Shown here piece by piece: positions 1 to 7,900 of a DNA stretch of 45,015 nt. A program made the translations under genes and the position numbers. Under the pieces are notes generated by a model that searched no databases, was not told where the DNA came from, and saw nothing but the letters and a program-made list of their open reading frames with translations. The stretch spans positions 1 through 45,015 of the forward strand of contig CAJVYS010000011.1 of assembly GCA_913009875.1 (NCBI GenBank), written 5' to 3'. The stretch comes from an uncultured Gammaproteobacteria bacterium (GTDB lineage: Bacteria; Pseudomonadota; Gammaproteobacteria; SZUA-152). Positions within the stretch are counted from its first letter, which is position 1. Every line of letters starts with the position of its first letter.

Positions 1-93
1 GTATGCGCTTGCTTGTTGTTTTGTTTTTTTTTTTTAATGATACGGCGACCACCGAGATCTACACTCTTTCCCTACACGACGCTCTTCCGATCT
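1..93. other. Illumina P5/universal adapter contamination (non-genomic)
   Basis: Bases 36..93 are the Illumina P5 plus TruSeq universal adapter, from AATGATACGGCGACCACCGA at 36 to GCTCTTCCGATCT ending at 93. A T-run (27..35) and about 26 junk bases precede it, as expected when a read runs through a short insert, past the adapter and into poly-A, here seen reverse-complemented. Translated in frame it gives NDTATTEIYTLSLHDALPI, a peptide known as a contaminant of protein databases. Nothing left of base 94 should be annotated as genome. Confidence 0.98.
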
Positions 94-467
94 TGGGGCC
101 GCGCTCGCGCGAGGCCCTGGCGCTGGAGATCATGCGTCGTGTGGGGTTGGCCCATCTGGGGGAGACGCCGCTGTGCACGCAGCAGACCATTGCCGCGGCA
201 CTGCAATTGCCGCCGGAGCAGATGGTGGATATCGTCGATCAGTTGATGCAGTACGGGCTGCTGCTGAACAGCGGCGACGATCCGCCGCGCCTGCTGCCGG
301 GGCGCGACCCGCAGCGTATCCCGCTGAAGGCGATCATTGACGCCGTGGCCGGCGGCGACCTGGTGCCGGACATCCCGCCGGTGACGCTCGGCGTGATGCA
401 GCGCCTCGACGACAGCGTGGAGCAGGGTCTGGGCGGGCAGACGCTGGGGGATCTGTTGAAACCGTGA
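94..467 (+). CDS. C-terminal fragment of a probable YihY/BrkB-family inner membrane protein (5' truncated)
   Basis: About 123 residues remain of a gene whose start lies beyond the contig edge. The in-frame upstream residues come from adapter and are not part of the protein. The fragment looks like a winged helix: helical segments (ALEIMRRVGLAHL, QTIAAALQLPPEQM, VDIVDQLMQYGLLL), then a short wing ending LLPGRDPQRIPLKAIIDAV. That layout resembles the cytoplasmic C-terminal domain of YihY/BrkB membrane proteins, but Rrf2-like regulators share a similar pattern, so the family is tentative. No membrane segment is in the visible part. The stop at 465..467 is 7 bases from the stop of the convergent antiporter gene. 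Confidence 0.45.
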
Positions 468-474
468 GGGCCGG

Positions 475-1659
475 TCAGTTGCGCCGCAGTCGGTCCGAGA
501 CTGCGATGGGCGTCGGGTAGCGCCGCACGATCACATACGACGACACCATGAAGGTGATCAGGGTGCTGAGCTGAATCAGGTAGGATGCCTGCTCACCAAT
601 CACTGACTGCTGCAATGCCAGAACCGCGATCAGTAGCGAAAATTCGCTGATCTGCCCCAGGCGTACGCCGACCTCCGAAGCCCGTCCAGAGCTTTCCCCG
701 CTGTGCCGCAGCAGAAAACGGAACAGCAGCGGCTTGCCGAGCAGAATCAGCGCCGACAGGAGCAGGGCGGGAACGACAATTTCCCCCAGCATGCCGATAT
801 CGAAACCGGCGCCGATGGAAAAGAAGAACAGGATCAGGAAGAAGTCACGCAGGGGTTTCAGGCGTTCGCTGATGAACAGTGAAATCGGATGGGTAGCCAG
901 CGCCACGCCGGCGATGAAGGCGCCGATTTCGTGCGACAGGCCGAGGCTGGCGGCCAGCTCCGAGATCCCCAGACACCAGCCGATGGCCATCAGAAAGATA
1001 TATTCCTGAATCTGGTCGAAGCGGGCAATGAGCGGCATTAGCACGAAACGTGCCAGCGCATAGGACAGGCCGAAGATGGTCGGCAGGCTGGCGGCAAGCA
1101 GCAGCAGGTTCCCGAAGGGCAGGTCGCCGCTGTCGGTGACCTGTAACAGCAGCAGCACAATGATGGCGATGACGTCCTGCACCAACAGGATGCTGATGAT
1201 GATTTCACCCGTGCGGCGGTGGTGCAGCACCGTGTCCGGCAGCAGCTTGAGGCCGATGATGGTGCTGGAAAAGGTCACGGCGACACCGATCAGCACACTT
1301 TCCAGCAGGGCGAACCCCAGCAGCCAGGCCAGCACAAAGCCCGATGCGGCGAATGCCAGTGAACTGCAGCCGGTCACCCAGGTGGCCTCCTTCAGCAGTG
1401 GCAGCAGCTTGGCCGGTGGCATGTTCAGCCCCAGCAGAAAGAGCAGGAACATGATGCCCACGCTGCCGATATCCTTGATCAGCAGCGGGTCATCGACCAG
1501 CCCGCTCACGGACGGTCCGAGCAGCACGCCGAGCAGGATATAGGCCACCAGCAGTGCCTGGCGGGCATACAGGGCCAGCGTCGCCACCAGGGCTGCGCCG
1601 CTGAAGATCAGGAAAAGGGTGTAAATCAGTGGGTCGTTGTGCATTTCCATTCCGGCCAT
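475..1659 (-). CDS. CPA2-family cation:proton antiporter (Kef/NhaS3-type membrane domain)
   Basis: A 394-residue, strongly hydrophobic protein with about 12 predicted membrane segments, matching the transmembrane Na+/H+ exchanger domain of the CPA2 family. Family-typical stretches are LLGVLLGPS near residue 40, GSVGIMFLLFLLGLNM near 65, the SSTIIGLKLL region near 130, and LSHEIGAFIAGVALA near 240. It would exchange K+ or Na+ for protons across the inner membrane. No TrkA-N (RCK) regulatory domain follows the membrane part, so it is not a full-length KefB/KefC, and the ion specificity cannot be read from sequence. The ATG at 1659 is preceded by a GGGGGAT stretch. A second ATG four codons later is also possible. 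Confidence 0.85.
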   Translation of the reverse strand: MAGMEMHNDPLIYTLFLIFSGAALVATLALYARQALLVAYILLGVLLGPSVSGLVDDPLLIKDIGSVGIMFLLFLLGLNMPPAKLLPLLKEATWVTGCSSLAFAASGFVLAWLLGFALLESVLIGVAVTFSSTIIGLKLLPDTVLHHRRTGEIIISILLVQDVIAIIVLLLLQVTDSGDLPFGNLLLLAASLPTIFGLSYALARFVLMPLIARFDQIQEYIFLMAIGWCLGISELAASLGLSHEIGAFIAGVALATHPISLFISERLKPLRDFFLILFFFSIGAGFDIGMLGEIVVPALLLSALILLGKPLLFRFLLRHSGESSGRASEVGVRLGQISEFSLLIAVLALQQSVIGEQASYLIQLSTLITFMVSSYVIVRRYPTPIAVSDRLRRN

Positions 1660-1822
1660 TTGTATCCCCCCTAACCATAATCGCTGAAGCGGAAAATGAA
1701 AGCGGCAGTGGCGCTAAAGGCCTGTCCAGCGTCAAGTTCAGTCCCGTCAGGCCGATGCTAGTAGGTGGTAGCCAGGCCTTGATTCGGGTCTGGGGAAACT
1801 TCAGTCGTCATCGGATAGGGAT

Positions 1823-3406
1823 GTGGACTTCCTCCTGTTAACAACACCGCCGCAGCACGCGGCCGATAACCCGGCGGTAGAGCGCAATGCCGGCCGCCTG
1901 AAACAATGGCTGGCCGAACTGCCCATCATGGATGCGGTGGAGACGGTGCGGCGTCTGCATGCGGCGATTTCTCCTCTGAATGAACTGTCCCTGTCCGATG
2001 CCGAGCGTCTCAAGCTGCTGGAGGTCTATCGGCAGGGATTGGAAGAGGTATTCCTGATCTATGATGAGCAGCGCCTCAAGGTGCTGCCACTGCCGGCGTG
2101 CGAGCGGCAGCAGCTTGCCGACGATATCATGGGGCTCTATCTGGAGCTGGCCAACGGCTATAAGATTCTGGTACGCAATGGCTTCGATGAGAGTGATGAC
2201 CCGGCGCGGGATGGTTTTCTGCTGCAGGCGATTTATCGCGCCATGGAGCTGATTGGGTTGGCCGTGCTGTATGCACGACGGGTGGATCGGCCGACGCCGG
2301 AGCCTGCCTGGGTGGAATTACATCAGCTGTACGCCTTTTGTGAAAAGCACGATGCCCTGCAGAAGCGGGTGAAGGTGGCGCGGTACGAGTCGGTGGTGCC
2401 GACCGTTGAGCGCGTTTATACCCAGTCGCTGTTGATGGCCGTGATGGATACCCGGCAACTGACGGGCGCTGAGTTGATGGAGCTGTTTCTGTTGCTGGAA
2501 GAGTATTCCTCACTTTGCGATATCAGCCGGGAGGTGCTGGATGAGACGCGCCCCGGGTGTTTTATTATTGATCTGATGGCGGATAAGCCACCGCAGGCAC
2601 TCACTGCGGGGAAGGCGGCGGAGCGTGACTGGATGAAGCCCCGAATGCTGGATATTCTGCCGGTCCGTGATGCCGTCGAGGCGTGGCTGGCGCAGCACAG
2701 GGTGGAAGATGGCGCCATGCAGAGCCAGGATGTTCGGCCCGCGAGGATGCTGACGGGCCTGCTGGGTTCCCACTGGGGGCGCAAAGGGCCGCGCTCCGCG
2801 GCGCGGCGCTTCGTCAAGGTGGCGCTGGGCCTGAAGGCATTGGAATATTTTCTCTCCGATCCCGGGCATTTGTCGCAGGCCTGTAATACCGAAGTGCACG
2901 GCGGTATCGAGGTGCTGAGCCTGGATAGTGAAGACGAGGTGCGCTATCAACTGGGTGACTGGCAGATGCTGGATCAGAGTGATACCGGTTGCCTGCTGCT
3001 GGGGCGTGTGAGTGCCGCCGATGAGACGCCGATGGTCGGCTCACTGCTGGGCGTGGTGGGTTTCCTGCCGGAGATGGGTCGGCAAAACCTGTCTATCGGT
3101 ATCGTGCGCTGGCAGGGTGAGATCAGTGAGGGACGGAGCAAACTGGGTGTGGAGATCATCGAGGGTGCGGCGCAGCCCATCCTGTTTGGCTGCACGACGC
3201 AGGATCTGGATCAGGCGCCGGAGCTGGGTTTCTATTTCCCCAAGAACAATGCAGAGGGACGTCCCGCCTCGTTACTGCTACCGCGGCGGGCCAGCCAGGA
3301 CTCGCTGCATGTGCGGGTGAAGGGTCAGGCCTTTGAGGTGGTGATGGCTTCGGTGGTGCGCGAGGCCGAGGTTTTTGTGCAGTATCGTTTCAGGGTGCAG
3401 GTATAA
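1823..3406 (+). CDS. Uncharacterised protein with PilZ-like C-terminal beta-barrel
   Basis: A 527-residue soluble protein with no signal peptide or membrane segment. The N-terminal 400 or so residues are mostly helical and I recognise no named domain. The C-terminal part (about residues 385-500) has the strand pattern DQSDTGCLLLGRV, VGSLLGVVGFL, LSIGIVRWQGEI, KLGVEIIEG, which resembles PilZ-like barrels, although the canonical RxxxR and D/NxSxxG c-di-GMP motifs are not clearly present (DQSDTG is the nearest). The start is a GTG at 1823. An overlapping ATG at 1821 is in another frame, and the ribosome-binding site is weak. A kinase-like/phosphoesterase fusion follows on the same strand 144 bases downstream. 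A signalling role is inferred only. Confidence 0.7.
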   Translation: MDFLLLTTPPQHAADNPAVERNAGRLKQWLAELPIMDAVETVRRLHAAISPLNELSLSDAERLKLLEVYRQGLEEVFLIYDEQRLKVLPLPACERQQLADDIMGLYLELANGYKILVRNGFDESDDPARDGFLLQAIYRAMELIGLAVLYARRVDRPTPEPAWVELHQLYAFCEKHDALQKRVKVARYESVVPTVERVYTQSLLMAVMDTRQLTGAELMELFLLLEEYSSLCDISREVLDETRPGCFIIDLMADKPPQALTAGKAAERDWMKPRMLDILPVRDAVEAWLAQHRVEDGAMQSQDVRPARMLTGLLGSHWGRKGPRSAARRFVKVALGLKALEYFLSDPGHLSQACNTEVHGGIEVLSLDSEDEVRYQLGDWQMLDQSDTGCLLLGRVSAADETPMVGSLLGVVGFLPEMGRQNLSIGIVRWQGEISEGRSKLGVEIIEGAAQPILFGCTTQDLDQAPELGFYFPKNNAEGRPASLLLPRRASQDSLHVRVKGQAFEVVMASVVREAEVFVQYRFRVQV

Positions 3407-3412
3407 TCCTAA

Positions 3413-3464
3413 ATTAATCAGTCGAACACTCAGAACCACTGGGCGGGCTGCCCAACTGATTAAT
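3413..3464. repeat. 10-bp perfect inverted repeat downstream of the PilZ-like gene
   Basis: ATTAATCAGT at 3413..3422 is the exact reverse complement of ACTGATTAAT at 3455..3464, with a GC-rich 32-base spacer. It lies just after the stop codon at 3406. It could be an operator or an mRNA 3' hairpin. Confidence 0.4.
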
Positions 3465-3488
3465 CCAGGATAATCCCAGGCTCAAGGG

Positions 3489-3518
3489 ATAGGACTTAGG
3501 ACTTAGTCCTATGTTTTT
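3489..3518 (+). terminator. Weak intrinsic terminator candidate
   Basis: A 7-bp stem (ATAGGAC / GTCCTAT, 3489..3495 with 3506..3512) has a 10-base loop and is followed by five T residues at 3514..3518. The stem is AT-rich, and the next gene starts only 33 bases later on the same strand, so termination may be partial. Confidence 0.3.
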
Positions 3519-3550
3519 AGCCCTCAGCCCTAACAAAAGGTTTTTGCACT

Positions 3551-5083
3551 GTGTCTCACGTTGAGTTGATTTCCCCTCCGGCCGATTCGCCTTACGACAG
3601 TGAGTCGATTCTTGCCGCCTGCCATCGACAGCAGGTGATGGCGGGGCCCGGTGAGGCATTGACCGGTCGGCCGGTGACGGCCCTCATCGACACCGGTAGC
3701 GACATGCTCAAATTGCGCACCGAATATCAGCTGCCGTCGGCATCGGCGCGGCGCTTTGTCGAGCAGGCCGTCAAACGGGAGCGCCTGCTGGGCGTGCATC
3801 ATCCGCACAAGACCTGGTTTTTGTGGTCACCCGCCAGTAGTGGTGACACGGTGGTGATCGGCAATATCACGCCACGCCTGCTGGCGCTGAATAAATATGA
3901 CGAAATGAGTGAGCGCTATTCCCCGTCATCGCAGATCAGTTTCATGGCGCAGATGCTGGATGACTATCTGGCGGTGCTGGTGAAGGACGAGTTGAGCCTT
4001 GATCTGTGCCTATCGAACTTTGGTGTGGATGCCGATGATCATCTGTTCTATCTGGATGATGATTTTTATCCCGGCAGCAGTCTCACCATGCTGAGTGATG
4101 CACTGGGCACCTGGGTGCGTGCACTGGAATGGTTGGATAAAGCGTTGGCCACGGCCTTGGGCAAGATGCTGTCGCAGAGCCTGCGCCAGCATTTTTCCGA
4201 TACGCATGTGATTACCGTGGTCGCCGAGGGCCTGCGTGGGGTGTTTATCCCGCCGCAGCGGGAGGCCGTGGCGCAGGCGCTGATTCAGGCCCTGTATGGC
4301 AAGCAGACATTCACTTATCATGCGCCGGAGCCAAAGAGCAGCGGCAGTGTGATGGCGCTGATTGGCGATATTCACGGCAATGCGCCGGCCCTGGAATGTG
4401 CCTTGGAGTATCTGGCGGGGCGGGAGATCGATCACGGCATCATGCTGGGTGATGTGGTGGGCTACGGGCCGCACCCGCAGCAATGTGTGGAGATGGTGCG
4501 GGCGTTGCAGGGCTGGAGCATGGTGCGCGGTAACCATGACCACGCGGTGGCCTGTGGAGAGATACGTGGCGGCATCACCTCGCTGGCCTCGTGGTCACTG
4601 GACTGGACCATTGGCCAGCTCAGCGACGATGAGCGTCAGTGGCTGGCGCAATTACCGGTTTACCAGCAGGGTGATCAGTGGCTGGCGGTGCATGGCTCGC
4701 CCTTGGACAAGACCTTCTTTAATGGTTATGTCTATCAGATGAGTTATATCGAGAATCTTGATGAGCTGAGCGAGCGGCAGGTGCCGCTGTGTTTTCACGG
4801 CCACTCGCATATTCAGAAAACCTGGCGGCGTGATGGTGATGGCGATGCCGGTGACAACAGTATGCGTCAGCAGCTGGCGGAGGCGGCGCATGTGTTGATC
4901 AGCCCTGGCTCCATCGGCCAGCCGCGTGGCGGTGACGTGGGCGTGGAACTGGCCATCATTGATCTGGCCACCCGGGAGCTGGAATACCATCGTCTGCCCT
5001 ATGATATTGAGCAGACCCTGGCCGACATGGCCAAGCACCAGTTTCCGTCGGAAATGGCGGATCGTCTGCGGCGCGGGCAGTGA
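3551..5083 (+). CDS. Kinase-like domain fused to a calcineurin-type metallophosphoesterase
   Basis: A 510-residue protein. The C-terminal half is a clear metallophosphoesterase with the five metal-binding blocks in order: GDIHGN (about residue 271), GDVVGYGP (about 298), GNHDHA (about 326), HGSP (about 380) and HGHSH (about 415). It should bind two divalent metals and hydrolyse a phosphate ester; the YfcE/PrpE-like pattern does not settle the substrate. The N-terminal 260 residues include LDLCLSNFGVDADDHLFYLDDDF (starting about residue 148), which resembles the catalytic loop and metal-binding Asp of small-molecule or LPS-type kinases (D-x4-N ... LDxD). The ATP-binding N-lobe motifs are not obvious. 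The start is a GTG at 3551 with a poor ribosome-binding site. A kinase-phosphatase fusion is the attractive reading; only the phosphatase half is secure. Confidence 0.85.
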   Translation: MSHVELISPPADSPYDSESILAACHRQQVMAGPGEALTGRPVTALIDTGSDMLKLRTEYQLPSASARRFVEQAVKRERLLGVHHPHKTWFLWSPASSGDTVVIGNITPRLLALNKYDEMSERYSPSSQISFMAQMLDDYLAVLVKDELSLDLCLSNFGVDADDHLFYLDDDFYPGSSLTMLSDALGTWVRALEWLDKALATALGKMLSQSLRQHFSDTHVITVVAEGLRGVFIPPQREAVAQALIQALYGKQTFTYHAPEPKSSGSVMALIGDIHGNAPALECALEYLAGREIDHGIMLGDVVGYGPHPQQCVEMVRALQGWSMVRGNHDHAVACGEIRGGITSLASWSLDWTIGQLSDDERQWLAQLPVYQQGDQWLAVHGSPLDKTFFNGYVYQMSYIENLDELSERQVPLCFHGHSHIQKTWRRDGDGDAGDNSMRQQLAEAAHVLISPGSIGQPRGGDVGVELAIIDLATRELEYHRLPYDIEQTLADMAKHQFPSEMADRLRRGQ

Positions 5084-5135
5084 ACGGGGTGCGCCAATCA
5101 AGCGAGGACAGAGAATTTGCTATTGTGAAAAAACC

Positions 5136-5207
5136 GTAGGAGCGGCCCCTCAGGCCGCGATGTCTATTCCACAATAAAGACATCGCGGCCTGAGGGGCCG
5201 CTCCTAC
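5136..5207. repeat. REP-type palindromic pair (GTAGGAGCGGCCCCTCAGG family)
   Basis: Two 29-base arms (5136..5164 and 5179..5207) are perfect inverted copies around a 14-base loop, ending in GCGATGTC/GACATCGC. It sits between convergent genes. Related copies occur at 19369, 19985, 37050 and 39486, so this is an interspersed family. It can fold into a long RNA hairpin and may stabilise 3' ends or act as a terminator for both flanking genes. Confidence 0.9.
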
Positions 5208-5247
5208 AGTGTAGTCTGCAGTATTCGTTGAGCAGCAGGGAATCGGC

Positions 5248-5655
5248 TCAGGGACACATGGGCTCGATCTTCGGCAGCGCACTGCGCAGTCCGGCCCAGC
5301 CCATGCCCAGGTTGGCGCGGCGGCCGGTGATCAGGATCGCCAGTGCATTGGGCTTGCCCGGCACCACTACCATGAAGTGAAAGGTCTTGGGCGTGGTCAT
5401 CTGGATTTCCAGCATGCTGTTGCGTACTTCTTCACCCCGTGTCTGGGCGAGACGCTTTTCCACATTGGTGATACCCTTGCCGCGAAACATGTCCACTGCC
5501 GCCGCCGACACGGCATCCAGATAGCTGGAGGTGAAGTAGGGGACGTTGTGATAGGCGCCGAGCATCAGGCCGGTGCTCAGGTCCACGACAGCGGCGCCCA
5601 GTGCGTCTTCTACGTTGTCGACGATATCTCGGCAAACGTCATTGATACCAGCCAT
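5248..5655 (-). CDS. Roadblock/LC7-like domain protein (MglB/CvnB-like), copy 1
   Basis: A 135-residue protein whose pattern of alternating strands and helices (ALGAAVVDLSTGLMLGAYHNV; FHFMVVVPGKPNALAILITGR; ANLGMGWAGLRSALPKI) fits a roadblock/LC7 domain. Members of this family are typically dimeric partners or regulators of small GTPases. I chose the ATG at 5655 because AAGGAG lies 7 bases upstream; an in-frame upstream ATG at 5685 precedes that site and would add ten Lys-rich residues. It is the last gene of a minus-strand cluster with a second roadblock protein, a GTPase and a winged-helix protein. The REP hairpin lies just downstream. Confidence 0.7.
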   Translation of the reverse strand: MAGINDVCRDIVDNVEDALGAAVVDLSTGLMLGAYHNVPYFTSSYLDAVSAAAVDMFRGKGITNVEKRLAQTRGEEVRNSMLEIQMTTPKTFHFMVVVPGKPNALAILITGRRANLGMGWAGLRSALPKIEPMCP

Positions 5656-5789
5656 TTTTTTCTCCTTAATCGAGTGTTTTCGCAAGTGTGTCGAACAGCT
5701 TGCCTACCTTTCGGGTTGTTCTGTGTGAAACTTTAGCGCAGTTGCTGTCCACGGGTAAGGGTGTTGCGTGTTATTTTTGCCAATCGTAG

Positions 5790-6239
5790 TTAGGCATCCG
5801 TGTGCAAATTCAATGCGGCAATATCCGCGGCACCCTTGCTGGCATGCGCCAGCGACATGCCGAGATTGGCATCGGGCTGGGAAAATACCGTTAACAGCAG
5901 GCCGTTGCCGGCGTGCAGGATGAAGACATTGCCGTTATCGCTCTGGATCAGCACATTCTTGATACTGCCGCCGTGGGTCTCGCGGATGACGTTGTCGCTG
6001 AGGGCCAACAGGGCGCTGCTCATGGCGGCGAAACGGTGTTTGTCCAGACCGCTCTGCAGGCGCTCCGCCAGGGCGCGGCCGTCGTTGGCGCTGACCATGG
6101 CGCCGAGCATGTCGCCGCAATCATCCAGCATTTCGCAAAGAGTTGCACTGAGCGTATGGCGGACTTCGCTGGAAACGGTGTCCTCGTGCTGGCTGCCTCC
6201 TTCACTGACCTTGTCGACCATGTCGCTGATGAAAGTCAT
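5790..6239 (-). CDS. Roadblock/LC7-like domain protein (MglB/CvnB-like), copy 2
   Basis: A 149-residue soluble protein. After an N-terminal helix come LGAMVSANDGRALAERL, then ALSDNVIRETHGGSIKNVLIQSDNGNVFILHAG and LLLTVFSQPDANLGMSLAHA. This is the usual roadblock/LC7 strand order, with the conserved A/G-N-LG turn near the C-terminus, also seen in copy 1 as RANLGMG. Its start is 3 bases from the stop of the upstream GTPase gene, so the two are almost certainly co-translated and likely interact. By analogy with MglA-MglB and with the Streptomyces conservons it may act as a GTPase-activating or scaffold partner. That is inference. Confidence 0.75.
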   Translation of the reverse strand: MTFISDMVDKVSEGGSQHEDTVSSEVRHTLSATLCEMLDDCGDMLGAMVSANDGRALAERLQSGLDKHRFAAMSSALLALSDNVIRETHGGSIKNVLIQSDNGNVFILHAGNGLLLTVFSQPDANLGMSLAHASKGAADIAALNLHTDA

Positions 6240-6242
6240 GTC

Positions 6243-6773
6243 TCAGTTCTCCAATACGGCCAGCAGGGCGTTGACCAGGATTCGCACATCATCGGAAGAG
6301 CGTCCATCCACTTCGAAGACGGGGAAGATCTGCTCGCGTTCAAACAGCCGGGTCTGGTAATCCGTGATGCTGGCATTGTCCTGTACGCCCATACGCGTCA
6401 CGCCGATCACCACGCCGGTGTCGCGGATGAAGTCACCAAAGGCGTCCAGATAATATTCCATCTGCGCCACGGGGTTCGGGTGGTCGTTGTTCACCAGCAG
6501 CACCAGGCCCAGCCCGCCCTGGGTCAGGATCTGCCACATGAAGTCGAAGCGTTCCTGTCCCGGCGTGCCGTAGAGGTGGATACGCTTGCCGTCTTCCAAC
6601 TGAATATAGCTGTAATCCATGGCGACGGTCGTGGTGTTCTTGATGTTGCGCTCGCTGCCGGTGGTGGCGACGTCGGTGCGTACCGGTGGTTCGTCACTGA
6701 TGGCGCCGATGGCGCTGGTCTTGCCGGCGCCGACGGGGCCGGTGAAGATGATTTTGTCTGTGGCCTGAAACAT
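6243..6773 (-). CDS. COG2229-type small Ras-like GTPase (MglA/CvnD-related)
   Basis: A 176-residue single-domain GTPase. Visible motifs are the P-loop GPVGAGKTS (residues 12-20), a conserved Thr-rich switch I (NTTTVAMDYSYI, about 46-57), switch II YGTPGQERFDFMW (about 69-81, with Gly where Ras has Asp), and GVTRMG near 123 at the NKxD position. The GTPGQERF form and the following FMWQ are typical of COG2229. The guanine-specificity Asp is not obvious (TRMG then VQD), so nucleotide preference is uncertain. It is downstream of the winged-helix gene and 3 bases upstream of a roadblock gene, the partner type expected for MglA-like switches controlling polarity or motility. Confidence 0.88.
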   Translation of the reverse strand: MFQATDKIIFTGPVGAGKTSAIGAISDEPPVRTDVATTGSERNIKNTTTVAMDYSYIQLEDGKRIHLYGTPGQERFDFMWQILTQGGLGLVLLVNNDHPNPVAQMEYYLDAFGDFIRDTGVVIGVTRMGVQDNASITDYQTRLFEREQIFPVFEVDGRSSDDVRILVNALLAVLEN

Positions 6774-6817
6774 GGATTGGGAACGTCCTTGACGAAATCG
6801 GTTGCGGTTGAAAACGG

Positions 6818-7900
6818 TTAACGAAAGCCCAGCTTGCGGGCCAGCATGCTGAGCAGACCCTTACGCCGTGTGCGGGGCTTGCCGTTTTGCAGGCCTGAGT
6901 CTGAGGTTGTGGCGGTTCGGTCGATGAGTCCGACGGCATAGGCTGCGTTGTAAAAACTGACGACTTCATCCCGGGCGACGCCGGCTTCCTTGCGCAACTC
7001 TTTCAGGCTGATGGGTTGGCGTGCCATGATGGCGGCCAGTTTGAAATGTGACTGGCGAAAGCCATTGCGGGTGAAGTTGGGCCAGGCCTTGAGCCGTACC
7101 GGTTGGGTCATGTTGTGCCCCTCCAGTAGCCGGCCATCGGAATAGTCGACGCCGGCCTGCCAGAGCAGGCTGTCCAGGGTAGAGATGTCCATCTCCTGGG
7201 CATTTTTGGCGAAGGCGACGATATCGATTTGTTCGATGTACAGCTTCTTGAAGGGGGCCGTCATGATGATCTTGGCATCGGGTTCGTCTTTGCTTGCCAC
7301 TGTGCCGTTGTGCCCGCCAATCAGCAGCCAGGTGTTGTCGAATCTGATCTGGTAGCAGGCCTTCTGTTGTCGTGCACTCAGCAGGATGTGGAACAGGCTT
7401 TTACTCGGTGTTGCCGGCTCTTGGCTGTCTTCGGTGGTGGCGGTGCTCGCTGGGGGAGTTGCTGTCGCGGCTTCGGTGGGTTGTGTGCCTTCGGTTTCGC
7501 CGTTTTCTGTACTCGTCGGTGCTGCGGCGGATTTGCTATTGTCCGATGGCTCGCTTATGGCCTCCTGGGTGGCAAAGGTGGCCTTCATGCGCAGGCAGAT
7601 GCGAGTCAGTAGTTCCTGCATGTCGGTGACTCGCACCGGGGGTTCCTGCCAGATGAGGTTTTTTCCTTCCCGGCGCTTCTCGCTGAGCACGAGTTTTACC
7701 TGTCCGTCGCGCGATTCTTCCAGCACCTGCTGGCCGATGTCGTTGTCGGCATCGATGACCAAAAGGTGGCCGTGGGGGCTGTTGTCGGGCAGCAGCAGGC
7801 TGACAATGCCATCATCGTTGATAAGGTCAACGGCAACCTTGAGTACCTTGCGATTGGTTGGATCCAGGGCAATAGGCGATATGCGCAAGGGTTTGGGCAC
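6818..7900 (-). CDS. Two-domain protein with C-terminal winged helix, first gene of the GTPase cluster
   Basis: About 360 residues. I place the start at the GTG at 7900 (AGGA 9 bases upstream); a longer frame begins at 7975 but its added residues look non-coding. Residues 1-105 form an alpha/beta unit (VLKVAVDLI, HLLVIDADNDI, QVKLVLSEKRR) reminiscent of a degenerate receiver domain without a complete acidic pocket. A Thr/Pro/Glu/Ser-rich linker spans about 107-165. A second domain runs about 165-270, and a winged helix follows at about 290-340 (FKLAAIMARQPISLKELRKEAGVARDEVVSFYNAAYAVGLI). A basic tail (RTRRKG) ends it. It may be the DNA-binding or scaffold output of the neighbouring GTPase switch. 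No family name is certain. Confidence 0.7.
   Translation of the reverse strand: MPKPLRISPIALDPTNRKVLKVAVDLINDDGIVSLLLPDNSPHGHLLVIDADNDIGQQVLEESRDGQVKLVLSEKRREGKNLIWQEPPVRVTDMQELLTRICLRMKATFATQEAISEPSDNSKSAAAPTSTENGETEGTQPTEAATATPPASTATTEDSQEPATPSKSLFHILLSARQQKACYQIRFDNTWLLIGGHNGTVASKDEPDAKIIMTAPFKKLYIEQIDIVAFAKNAQEMDISTLDSLLWQAGVDYSDGRLLEGHNMTQPVRLKAWPNFTRNGFRQSHFKLAAIMARQPISLKELRKEAGVARDEVVSFYNAAYAVGLIDRTATTSDSGLQNGKPRTRRKGLLSMLARKLGFR

Noticed and set aside
5913-6821. 302-codon plus-strand frame over the GTPase/roadblock genes
   Set aside because: The minus-strand proteins carry a P-loop and roadblock patterns with tight spacing; the plus frame has no features.
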